Source of the DNA: Acidovorax sp. SRB_14
GTDB lineage: Bacteria; Pseudomonadota; Gammaproteobacteria; Burkholderiales; Burkholderiaceae_C
NCBI RefSeq assembly: GCF_012932145.1
Contig: NZ_MWOK01000011.1
Coordinates: 62,001 to 126,000 of the forward strand
Direction: 5' to 3'
Length of the DNA stretch: 64,000 nt
The translations under genes and the position numbers were made by a program. Within the stretch, counting starts at the first letter, position 1, and the number at the start of each line of letters is the position of its first letter. Below are positions 42,287-49,906 of this stretch, one piece after another. The notes under the pieces were generated by a model, which did not search any database, was not told the DNA's origin, and was given only the letters and a program-made list of their open reading frames with translations.

Positions 42287-43711
42287 TCAATCCGCGAGGG
42301 ATGCTAGAGATAGACGCAGCGACGCTGCGTGCTCCGCGGCGCGTAGGCCGGTGACTGCCGCACGCGTGAGGCCGCCGACATAGCCTGCGTGTTCGCCGCC
42401 TTCGACCCCGCCGATGCAGCTGCCGGCGGCATATAAGCCTGGGAACACGCTGCCGTCAGCACGGCTCGCGCGACTCCAGCCGTCGACGGCGATGCCGCCC
42501 ATGGTGTGCGTCATCCCGGCCACCAGCGGAACGGCGTAGAAGGGCGCCTGCACGATGGGGAACGCGGGCTTGGTGCCGACGCTGCGTGCCGGCTCGAGCG
42601 CACCCAGCTGGCTCGCCGTATGCGCCGCGTTATAGGCAGCTACCTCACGGACAAGCGTCTCGGGTGGCAGCCCCGCCTCGGCTGCCAGCGCCCCGAGAGT
42701 GGGCGCCACATGTAACGTGCCGCCACGCTGCACCAGCCGCGGATTTGGTGGCTTGATGTAGGTGCGACCGGGACCGTTCCAGACTATGTCGTCGAACACG
42801 ACAAAGGCACCGGCCGGCTGTGCCAACTCCGCGAGGCGGTTGGCCAGGAAGATGCCGCCGCGGCCTTCGTCGGCGAAGCGGCGACCATCAGGCCCGACCA
42901 CGATGGCAGCAACGGCCACCAAGTCCAGCCAGGGATAGGGCCACAAAGCGTCGTTTTGAAGCGCGTCGCGGCATTGCAGGTGGCCATAGAAGCCGCGCAT
43001 CTGCGATAGCTGCGCGCCTGCCGCCACAGCCATCTGCAGCCCGTCGCCGCGTGCAGTGCGCGCATTGCGCTGAAGCACCTGGTCCGGTTGCGGCGACAGT
43101 CCGAACTGTTTTACCAGTTCTGGATTTGCCTGGAAGCCGCCGTCGGCAATCACAACCGCCTGGCAACGCACTTCGAAGTCGTCGCCACGCACACCGTGGC
43201 AAGCGCCGTCGCGTAGGACGAGCTCACGCGCGCGCCGTCCGCGCAGCACGCTGCCGCCGCCCGCGACTAGCGCGGCCTCCAGCCGGCGCAGCATGACGTC
43301 GCCCGCGCGGCCGAGGATGTCGAATGGGCCGTTGCGATGCAGCGACGGCGGTGCCAGCGAGAACGCATGGTGCGGCTCGGCGCTGGCCTTCATGAAACGC
43401 ACGCCGCAGGACTGCAGCCAGCGCACGGCGCGCAGTGAATCTTCAGCCAGCGCACGCTGCAAGCCCGGATGGGCAGTGCCGCGGCTGGCTACGGCGATGG
43501 CCTTTTCCAACGCATCGGCCCCGATGGCAGGGGACTTCATCGCCATGTGGAAGATGCCGTTGGTCATCCGGGAGTTGCACAGGTAACGCGCCTCAGCCGA
43601 CTGTTCAAGCAGGACAGCACGCAAGCCCAGCTGCGCCGCGCGCGCCGCCGCCGTCAAGCCGGCCAGACCGCCCCCGACCACGCAGATGTCTACATCCAGT
43701 ACTTGTGTCAT
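42287..43711 (-). CDS. FAD-binding flavoprotein, fumarate reductase/succinate dehydrogenase type
   Basis: 474 residues from ATG at 43711 (MTQVLDVDICVVGGGLAGLTAAARAAQLG), overlapping the stop of the small membrane protein gene by ATGA. A 32-residue longer frame is rejected for that reason. FAD_binding_2 landmarks: VVGGGLAGLTAAARA, ARYLCNSRMTNGIFHMA, VVIADGGFQANPELV, RNARTARGDGLQMAVAAGAQLSQMRGFYGHL, VFPGLYAAGSCIGGVEGGEHAGYVGGL. It probably oxidises or reduces a C=C bond or a ring in the pathway. The preceding membrane protein could tether it to the membrane. A decayed paralogue is at 40304-41181. Confidence 0.88.
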   Translation of the reverse strand: MTQVLDVDICVVGGGLAGLTAAARAAQLGLRAVLLEQSAEARYLCNSRMTNGIFHMAMKSPAIGADALEKAIAVASRGTAHPGLQRALAEDSLRAVRWLQSCGVRFMKASAEPHHAFSLAPPSLHRNGPFDILGRAGDVMLRRLEAALVAGGGSVLRGRRARELVLRDGACHGVRGDDFEVRCQAVVIADGGFQANPELVKQFGLSPQPDQVLQRNARTARGDGLQMAVAAGAQLSQMRGFYGHLQCRDALQNDALWPYPWLDLVAVAAIVVGPDGRRFADEGRGGIFLANRLAELAQPAGAFVVFDDIVWNGPGRTYIKPPNPRLVQRGGTLHVAPTLGALAAEAGLPPETLVREVAAYNAAHTASQLGALEPARSVGTKPAFPIVQAPFYAVPLVAGMTHTMGGIAVDGWSRASRADGSVFPGLYAAGSCIGGVEGGEHAGYVGGLTRAAVTGLRAAEHAASLRLSLASLAD

Positions 43712-43965
43712 TGGGGCAGGAGAGTGTCGGCCACGAGCGCCAGGACGTCCAGAGCCACCTTCAGCACGAAGTTGAGCGCCACGCCGGCCGAAACGCCGAC
43801 TGCCCACAGCTCCGGTAGCCCAGTCCGGGTGCCGATCCAGCCGATGATGGCGGCCACCGCCACACCTGCACCCACCCGCATCACCTTGTCATGGCGCAGC
43901 GCGAAGCGGAGGGATTGATAGTCTTCTGCCGCCTGCACGGGTGGCAAGGAAGTGGTCTGCGTCAT
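43708..43965 (-). CDS. small two-helix membrane protein coupled to a flavoprotein
   Basis: 85 residues from MTQTTSLPPVQAAEDYQSLRFALRHDKVMRVGAGVAVAAIIGW. Twenty residues upstream in frame lack a start context. Two hydrophobic stretches are visible (VGAGVAVAAIIGWIG and LWAVGVSAGVALNFVLKVALDVLALV). The gene ends in an ATGA overlap with the flavoprotein at 42287, so the two are made together. The weak paralogue at 39987 lies near a decayed copy of the same flavoprotein. A membrane anchor or quinone-contact subunit for the flavoprotein is inferred. No known family is recognised. Confidence 0.65.
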   Translation of the reverse strand: MTQTTSLPPVQAAEDYQSLRFALRHDKVMRVGAGVAVAAIIGWIGTRTGLPELWAVGVSAGVALNFVLKVALDVLALVADTLLPQ

Positions 43966-44041
43966 GTTCTGTCCTGTCTCTTGAGATGTGTGGTTAAAGG
44001 GGCCATCGGCCGGCCTGCGGCGCAATGGCCCTGGCGTCCGG

Positions 44042-45016
44042 TTACTCTACGAGAGGCATCTGCGCGGTCTTGACGAACTCGCGCCAGCGCTGCCCTTGGG
44101 CGCTCACCATGTTGTGGAAATTCCCGGGGGTTCCGGTCATCGGGTAGTGCGCCATCTTGGCAAGGCGCTCGATGATCTCGGGATCCCTAGCCGTCTCGTT
44201 GATCACGGCGTTGAGGCGTCGCACGAGGTCCTCCGGCAGACCGGCGCGGCCCACCAGGCCACTGAACAGTTCCATCGTAAAGTCGAAGCCGCACTCGCGC
44301 ATGGTCGGGACATCCGGCAGTCCATCCTGCCGCTTCGGGGTGGATACGGCCAGCGCTTTGAGCCTTCCAGCCTTCACCAGCGGCAACGCGACATTGGGTG
44401 CGCTGAAGGTCAGCGCAATGTTGCCGGAGACCACGTCGGCCACGGAGGCGGCATCGCCCTTATACGGCACGTGTGTCATGTCCAGCTTGGCTGTACGGTT
44501 GATCCACTCGCCGGCAAGATGGTTGCCCGTTCCGCCCCCGGCCGAGGCGTAGGCCAGCTTGCCGGGGTTGGCCTTGGCATAGGCAGCGAACTGGCGCAGG
44601 TCCTGCACGGGCAGCGAGTTTGGCGCCACCGCCACGTAAGCGTAGCCGCAAGCCACGCCGATCATCGTGAAGTCGCGCGCGGGATCGAAGCGAGGGTTCT
44701 CCTGCGTCGCCGGATTGAACACGAGTTGCGCGGTCGGGGCCCACATCAGTGTGTGGCCATCGGCCGGTTGCGCCAGCATCTGGCGCGCCGCAATGTCGCC
44801 GTTGGCGCCGGGCACATTCTCCACAATGACCGGCTGGCCCAGGGTGCGGGCCAGCCTCTCGGCAAACATGCGCGCCACGATGTCGGTGGGACCGCCGGGC
44901 GAATAACCGACCAGGATACGCACGGGGCGTTGCGGATAGCTCTGCGCCTGGAGGGGCAGTCCGGCCATCGTGAGCGCGCCGCCGACCAGCAGTTGGCGCC
45001 TTGAGAAAATCGTCAT
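44042..45016 (-). CDS. Bug/TctC-type solute-binding protein, Tat-type signal
   Basis: 324 residues. MTIFSRRQLLVGGALTMAGLPLQAQ has a Tat-like SRRQLL motif. Family marks: YPQRPVRILVGYSPGGPTDIVARMFAERL, VIVENVPGANGDIAARQML, YASAGGGTGNHLAGEWIN, HVPYKGDAASVADVVSGN, ELFSGLVGRAGLPEDLVRRLNAVI. It heads the minus-strand run Bug-small membrane protein-flavoprotein (76 bp to the small protein). Two GGTCNGACC operators lie upstream, one near each divergent start. Fourth Bug protein of the window. Confidence 0.92.
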   Translation of the reverse strand: MTIFSRRQLLVGGALTMAGLPLQAQSYPQRPVRILVGYSPGGPTDIVARMFAERLARTLGQPVIVENVPGANGDIAARQMLAQPADGHTLMWAPTAQLVFNPATQENPRFDPARDFTMIGVACGYAYVAVAPNSLPVQDLRQFAAYAKANPGKLAYASAGGGTGNHLAGEWINRTAKLDMTHVPYKGDAASVADVVSGNIALTFSAPNVALPLVKAGRLKALAVSTPKRQDGLPDVPTMRECGFDFTMELFSGLVGRAGLPEDLVRRLNAVINETARDPEIIERLAKMAHYPMTGTPGNFHNMVSAQGQRWREFVKTAQMPLVE

Positions 45017-45032
45017 GGAAATTACCTTTAAA

Positions 45033-45047
45033 TTTGGTCAGACCTAT
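45033..45047. promoter_or_regulatory. GGTCNGACC operator, Bug side
   Basis: TTTGGTCAGACCTAT has the core GGTCAGACC 24 bp (centre) upstream of the Bug gene ATG at 45016 and 81 bp from the next site at 45114-45128. Confidence 0.7.
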
Positions 45048-45113
45048 CTAGGGACCCAACGTTCTCACAAGGATCCACTGCGGTAAGCTTATCACCGCAT
45101 TCCGCAATGATAT

Positions 45114-45128
45114 TATGGTCGGACCACA
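45114..45128. promoter_or_regulatory. GGTCNGACC operator, SDR side
   Basis: TATGGTCGGACCACA has the core TGGTCGGACCA identical to that at 35171-35181. It lies about 54 bp upstream of the SDR start at 45175. Confidence 0.75.
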
Positions 45129-45174
45129 TTTTCAAGGCTGGCATGAGCCTGTCACATTTTTTAGTACTACACCC

Positions 45175-45930
45175 ATGAGCACTTTCAGAACTTCCCTCGT
45201 TACCGGCGCCGCCGGCGGCATCGGCCTCGAAACCGCCGAAACCCTTGCACGCCGCGGCGACCGCGTGATCCTGCTAGATCGCAGCGACCAGGTGCAGGAG
45301 GTTGCTGCGGCCATGCGCGCTGAGGACCTGCAGGCCGAAGCCTTCGTCGCCGACTTAACGGACTTGGCGCAGATCGACGACGTGGCCAACCGCATCCTGA
45401 CTTTCACCGGCGGCATCGACATCCTGGTCAACAACGCTGGCGTCCATCCCAAGATCAATGGGCGCATTCCCGGTTTCGAGGACATTACGGCGCAAGACTG
45501 GGAAATGGTGTTTCGCATCAACACCACCGCGCCCTTCTTGCTGTGCCAGCGGTTCCTTGGAGGGATGAAGGAGAAGAAGTGGGGCCGCGTCGTCAATATC
45601 GCGTCGCGTGCGGCGCGCGCGTACTCGGACCGCGCCGGCACGCACTACTCGGCCTCCAAGGCCGCGGTAATCGCCATGACCCGCAAGTTCGCCGGCGACT
45701 ACGCCGCATACGGCATCACCGCCAACTGCATCGCCCCTGGCCAGATCATGACACCCCTGGCCCGACGGTCCACCCCGGAAGTGCTGGAGGCGGCGGTGCG
45801 CCGCATTCCGGTAGGGCGGATCGGCACAGTGGAAGAAGTGGCCGCCGCCGCGGCCTACTTCACCAGCGACCTCGCGGCCTTCGTGACCGGCACTGTGCTA
45901 GACGTCAACGGTGGCGAAACCATGTTGTGA
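45175..45930 (+). CDS. short-chain dehydrogenase/reductase (SDR)
   Basis: 251 residues from MSTFRTSLVTGAAGGIGLETAETLA. The frame extends 20 codons back to 45115 over the operator, so 45175 is used. SDR marks: TGAAGGIG, ILLDRS (acidic residue after beta-2, NAD preference), ILVNNAGVHP, catalytic S in NIASRAARAYSDRAGTHYSASK with Y-x-x-x-K, and IAPGQIMTPLAR. FabG-like, full length. Transcribed alone from the regulator 2-controlled divergent promoter, followed by a strong hairpin at 45991. Probably an oxidation or reduction step of the catabolic pathway. Confidence 0.9.
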   Translation: MSTFRTSLVTGAAGGIGLETAETLARRGDRVILLDRSDQVQEVAAAMRAEDLQAEAFVADLTDLAQIDDVANRILTFTGGIDILVNNAGVHPKINGRIPGFEDITAQDWEMVFRINTTAPFLLCQRFLGGMKEKKWGRVVNIASRAARAYSDRAGTHYSASKAAVIAMTRKFAGDYAAYGITANCIAPGQIMTPLARRSTPEVLEAAVRRIPVGRIGTVEEVAAAAAYFTSDLAAFVTGTVLDVNGGETML

Positions 45931-45990
45931 GTGCCGCAACAAGAGCGCTCAGGTGTGGCCGGGAAAACCTAGCAGCTTCGGGTGCAGAGT

Positions 45991-46015
45991 GCGCTATCGG
46001 CCTGGCCGATAGCGC
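45991..46015. repeat. 12-bp perfect inverted repeat downstream of the SDR gene
   Basis: GCGCTATCGGCC-T-GGCCGATAGCGC, one-base centre. It is not followed by a T run, so it is either an imperfect terminator or a transcript-stabilising stem. It lies 61 bp after the SDR stop. Confidence 0.7.
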
Positions 46016-46453
46016 GTTAGTCAACGGAGTGCGCTCGACGCTTCGGCGACCTCGTCGGCACTTTTGCCAAGTCCTCTGTGATAGGCGCACCGTATCCACC
46101 TTCTAACTTAAAGACCAATGGACTCAAGTCGATAAGAATAGCCGAAGGCGTCTTGAAGCTTCAGGATGTCTGCTTCTCTGATCGGGCACGTTTGTCAAGT
46201 GCGCAGCGTCTCGGTATTCATTGGGTACGTCGAACAGAACGTCTCGGTGCAGCTCACGCTTGTCTACGCAGTCGGGATCGGCCGTGAGGCCGACGCTGCA
46301 CACATTGGTCAGAAGGAACGGAAGAGCCATGCTTTTGGACGCGCTGTGATGCGCAGCAGTCATATACGGCTTCATCCGGACCATCGTCTACACCTCGACG
46401 CTCAAACTCTGGTTCCCTTCAGTTTTTCGATCATGACAGGCCTTCTTTAGGCT
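46016..46453. other. 438 bp with no recognised gene
   Basis: Both strands carry weak frames (46124-46384 minus, 46166-46450 plus) without family resemblance, ribosome sites or good codon pattern. GC content is lower than in the catabolic genes. It probably contains the left flank or end of the IS110 element and degraded sequence. Confidence 0.4.
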
Positions 46454-47497
46454 TCAGGCCGCCGTCACCTCTGGCGGTTGCCGACCCCAGCGGAAGTCAG
46501 ACTCGTCGACCCACATGCGATGCAGGATCACCGCCAGCTTGCGGGCCACGGCAATCACCGCGCGTCGATGGCCTCGCGTCTTGGCCAGGCGCATGCCCCA
46601 GGCTTTGAGCGATGACCACTGTGCATTGCGCGTGAGCAGCGAGTGCGCGGCAATGTAGAGCGCGCTGCGCACGTCGGCATCACCCGCTCGGGAGATGTGG
46701 CCTGGGTTGTCGACCTCGCCTGACTGATAGCGTTTGGGCGTCAGGCCGAAGTGGGCTGCGACGTTGCGCGAGGACTTGAAGCGCGCCGGGTCGTCGACGC
46801 CCGCCTTGAAGGTCAGCGCGGTGACCGGCCCAACGCCGGGAATCGTCATCAGGCGTGTGCACAGCGGGTCGGCCTTGACCAGCGCCTTGATGGCGTTGTC
46901 GAGCTTGAGGTAGGTCTTGTAGAGCATAGTGCGTGCATCCAGCAAGGGCGTGAGCGCGCAGGAGAGCATCTCGTCATGCGCAAAGGTCTCGCGCACCTCG
47001 GCGTCGAAGGCGCCATGGCCGACCCGGCTCGCCAGGCGGGTGCCGAAGACGCGCAGCAGGCCCCGCAGTTCGTTCTCCAAGTCGACGCATTTCTTCAGGA
47101 TGGCCTTGCGGCTGGCGAGCAGCGCACGCACGCGGTGGCTGTGCAGGCTCTTGATATGCACGCGGCTGTACCAGCCGGTGCGCAGGATCTTGGCGATACC
47201 GCGCGCGTCATTGCGATCGGTCTTGTTGCGCATCGCTGAGAGGGTGTTCTTGACCTGCCGGGCTTCCAGGCAGATGACTTCGAAGCCGGCTGCTTGCAGG
47301 CCGTAAGTGAGGTACTGGCTCAGGGCGCCGGCCTCGAATCCGACAGAGGTCACGTCCGGGCTGAAGGCGCGCAGCCAGTCCGCGATAACGTCGACCTGCG
47401 CATCGAGCTTGGCCTCGCGGCAGACTTCGCCCTTGTCGTCCACGATGCAGATCGACACGGAGCGCAGGGACACATCGATTCCGGTGAAGTAGGTCAT
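46454..47497 (-). CDS. IS110-family transposase
   Basis: 347 residues. N-terminal RuvC-like DEDD domain: D8 in FTGIDVSLRSV, E in VGFEAGALSQYL and the pair in NKTDRNDARGIAKIL. The C-terminal transposase_20 domain has MTIPGVGPVTALTFKAGVDDPARF, RNVAAHFGLTPKRYQSGE and GHISRAGDADVRSALYIAA, including the catalytic Ser region. Intact. IS110 elements lack clear inverted repeats and do not duplicate targets, so element borders are not set here. Recently such elements were shown to use a bridge RNA from a noncoding end. Candidate noncoding segments flank this gene (46016-46453, 47498-47895). Confidence 0.93.
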   Translation of the reverse strand: MTYFTGIDVSLRSVSICIVDDKGEVCREAKLDAQVDVIADWLRAFSPDVTSVGFEAGALSQYLTYGLQAAGFEVICLEARQVKNTLSAMRNKTDRNDARGIAKILRTGWYSRVHIKSLHSHRVRALLASRKAILKKCVDLENELRGLLRVFGTRLASRVGHGAFDAEVRETFAHDEMLSCALTPLLDARTMLYKTYLKLDNAIKALVKADPLCTRLMTIPGVGPVTALTFKAGVDDPARFKSSRNVAAHFGLTPKRYQSGEVDNPGHISRAGDADVRSALYIAAHSLLTRNAQWSSLKAWGMRLAKTRGHRRAVIAVARKLAVILHRMWVDESDFRWGRQPPEVTAA

Positions 47498-47895
47498 GGA
47501 ACTCTCCTTCGTAGTGGGTTTACGAGTCTAGGAAGAGAACTCTGCGGGTCAATCAACCCGCCCGATCACCGATGCTTCTGGCCGGTACCGCTAGTTCACA
47601 GGCCGTGAAAGCTGCCTTGACCTGCGTGGAGCCGCGGATCATGGTCGCCCTATGCGATAGCTCTGCTAAATGGTGGGTCCTGGCAGTGCAGCGGTCACTC
47701 GGCCCATGAAAAGCCCAATGACCGGTAATGGCGGCAGCCATCGGTCCGCCAAAACTGGATGAGGCAGCCAGCCTGAAGCCGACCCCAATCGACGACGTCG
47801 GCTTTGCAGCGTTAGGCGACGCTGGTCGACCCCTGGTTTAACGTCAGCTTCGGGGCCAAGCGGTCACAGGAGCCGGCGGCGATTGATAATCCTGC
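47498..47895. other. 398 bp without a gene, possible IS110 noncoding end and repeats
   Basis: A GCGGGT-CAATCA-ACCCGC stem lies near 47546-47563. Two short motifs recur elsewhere in the window: CAGCCTGAAG near 47770 (also near 49147 and 62255) and GTCGGCTTTGCAGCG at 47799-47813 (also at 61361-61375). No ORF of merit. The part next to the transposase start is where an IS110 bridge RNA could be encoded, by analogy only. Confidence 0.4.
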
Positions 47896-49053
47896 ATGCC
47901 TAAGGATCTACCGACCGCCACCCAAGCTTGGGAAGACGTCACCTTTTTTTCAATCGACACCAACCTCATCCAGGCCGCCGGCTACAACTTCGCGCAAGGG
48001 GCACTGCATCAGCTGCCGAATCAATTGCCCGAGTCGATCGGACTGCAATTGCCGGAGATTGTGGTGAGCGAAATCGTGAAGCACCGAATGGATTCAGTGC
48101 ACAAGGCGCACAAGCAGCTCAAGGGTGCAGCCGATGATCTGCAACGGCTGACTACTGTGGACGTCTCAAAAGTCCAAGGCTCCATCGAAGAGCTGAATGC
48201 GATCGAGGCGGCCACTCAGCACTTCACCCAACAGGTTCACGACTATGCAGCCCAGTGCCGCGGCGCCGTCTTGCCCACGACAGGTGCGAGCGCCGTGGCC
48301 AAACTGTTCGCCGACTACTTTGCACAGCGGCCCCCATTTGGACTGAGTGAGAAGAAGAAGGCGGAATTCCCCGACGCCATGTGCCTGTGGCAGCTCGAGC
48401 GTTACGCCAAAGACAATAACACCATCGGCATCATCGCGTCGGACGACAATGGGTGGAAACAATACGCGGCCGAGTCGGAAACGCTGTACTGCGCGAGTTC
48501 GATCGACGAGTTGGCGGCTCTCTTCGCTGCGACAAACGAGCACGCCAATTCCATTAAGGAGAAGATCGCTGCTGCCGTCAAGGACGCGGGTTCTCCATTG
48601 GGTACCGCTCTCACGGATGCGCTGAATCAACACATTGCAAACGCGCAATGGGACGCCTCAGAGGTCTACTCAGGCTCATCGCACCGTCTCGAAGCGGAGC
48701 CTTCCGATGCCCATGTCGCAAGTTACAGCATTGACGGAGATATCAGCGTCTGGTCTGTGAAGGGTGAACCCACGACGTGGATCGTCGAACTGACCGTGCG
48801 CGTCAAGGCGAACGTTGACGTGTCCGTCGAATTCTTCGCTTGGGACTCCATCGACAGGGAGGAGCTGAGCCTTGGGGCGCAAGAATTCACTACCGAGGAA
48901 GAGGTCGATGTCGACGTCTTCCTCACCTGCGCCGACGTGCACCTGGAAACCGAACCGAGCGATTGGGACACCGACTTCGAGATTGCTGACGGCAACTACT
49001 CCCTCGAAGGATTTCAGGTCGAGCTGGACTACGGGCCGCCGGACGACTATTAG
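47896..49053 (+). CDS. PIN-like (DUF4935-type) protein with C-terminal acidic domain
   Basis: 385 residues. The N-terminal PIN-like fold carries acidic residues at the right spots: D21 in FFSIDTNLIQ, E59 in EIVVSEIVKH, D160 in KKAEFPDAMCLWQLERYA and D183/D184 in GIIASDDNGWKQYA. This arrangement is typical of DUF4935/PIN-like nucleases found in bacterial conflict systems. A linker (TNEHANSIKEKIAAAV) leads to a C-terminal domain of about 130 residues, rich in acidic beta-strand patterns (WIVELTVRVKANVDVSVEFFAWDSIDREEL), of unknown function. Codon use is less GC-rich than that of neighbours, suggesting transfer. It is alone between IS110 and the phn locus. 49054-49334 downstream holds no gene. 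Confidence 0.65.
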   Translation: MPKDLPTATQAWEDVTFFSIDTNLIQAAGYNFAQGALHQLPNQLPESIGLQLPEIVVSEIVKHRMDSVHKAHKQLKGAADDLQRLTTVDVSKVQGSIEELNAIEAATQHFTQQVHDYAAQCRGAVLPTTGASAVAKLFADYFAQRPPFGLSEKKKAEFPDAMCLWQLERYAKDNNTIGIIASDDNGWKQYAAESETLYCASSIDELAALFAATNEHANSIKEKIAAAVKDAGSPLGTALTDALNQHIANAQWDASEVYSGSSHRLEAEPSDAHVASYSIDGDISVWSVKGEPTTWIVELTVRVKANVDVSVEFFAWDSIDREELSLGAQEFTTEEEVDVDVFLTCADVHLETEPSDWDTDFEIADGNYSLEGFQVELDYGPPDDY

Positions 49054-49334
49054 TCTACGAGCGCATTTGGACTAGATCCCTCAGCCGGCGGCTGCTTCCC
49101 GTCCCTTACCTGACACGCGCCGACCTAGCGCGACAGTCGGCAGTCAGCCTGAAGCGGTCGCTGCGCCTTGCATTTTCATAAGGTGCCGTACTCCGATGAT
49201 GGAGCAGCCGCTGCCCAATGAAATTCCGCATACGAACTACTGCTCGATCCTCTGGCCCAAAAATAGAATGTCAACGACTCGCGGGCCGGGCGTCGCAAAG
49301 GCATGGTTTAAGAACGCCATGGAGTTGCGGTAGC

Positions 49335-49904
49335 CTAGGAATGAACCACTGTGGCTTGCGCGAGCGGCCCCTGTGCAACAACGTCCGCCACGGCCAAGTA
49401 GTGCGCCAAGGGAAGCGTGATTGCACCGCTGACCTTGCTAAGATCATCGTAGCGGCGCAGGCGAATGGCCTCCTGTGCAAATGGCTGAGCGGCAAATCGC
49501 ATCGCCTCCTTCGGCAAGAAGGGGCCACCCTGCAAATGCAGGCTAAGCTGCGATGCAGATGACAGCCTTTCCCAATATCCAGACTCTGTAGCGCACAGGT
49601 AGCGCTTCGCGTCCACGTGCAGGCGGATGGGCTCCAGCACTGCGTCGGGTAGCAGCCCTCGCAGGAACGGTATGGCCACGTACTGGTGAAGATCGTCGTG
49701 CTGCGTAGAGTCGCCTCCCGGCGCCAAAAGATGCCCTAGGTCGTGCAGAAGCGCGGCCACGACCGTGGCGGGCGTTTCACCCGACTTCTCGGCCCATTGC
49801 GCGCACTGCAGCGCGTGCTCCAGCTGGGTTACGGCCTCGCCGCCATACTGGTTGCCCCCGCGTGTTGCAAGCAGATGGCCAACATCGTCAAGACTCAAGG
49901 CCAT
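49335..49904 (-). CDS. PhnZ-like HD-domain oxygenase
   Basis: 189 residues of the phosphonate-associated HDIG type. Residues known in PhnZ align with constant offset: Y20 and E23 (PhnZ Y24 and E27, the active-site gate), H30, H54-D55 in ALLHDLGHLL, H96 in RLHVDAKRYL, and the RYDD segment near 151-154. PhnZ is a mixed-valent di-iron oxygenase that cleaves the C-P bond of 1-hydroxyphosphonates. It lies 2 bp after phnE as the last gene of phnCDE-phnZ. No PhnY/TmpA-type oxygenase that would make its substrate is present in the window. Activity on phosphonates is inferred from conserved residues and context. Confidence 0.85.
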   Translation of the reverse strand: MALSLDDVGHLLATRGGNQYGGEAVTQLEHALQCAQWAEKSGETPATVVAALLHDLGHLLAPGGDSTQHDDLHQYVAIPFLRGLLPDAVLEPIRLHVDAKRYLCATESGYWERLSSASQLSLHLQGGPFLPKEAMRFAAQPFAQEAIRLRRYDDLSKVSGAITLPLAHYLAVADVVAQGPLAQATVVHS

Positions 49905-49906
49905 GT

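Noticed and set aside
45931-46453. Small frames downstream of the SDR gene as a possible gene
   Set aside because: Neither strand gives a protein with recognisable pattern or ribosome site, and composition is unlike the neighbouring genes.
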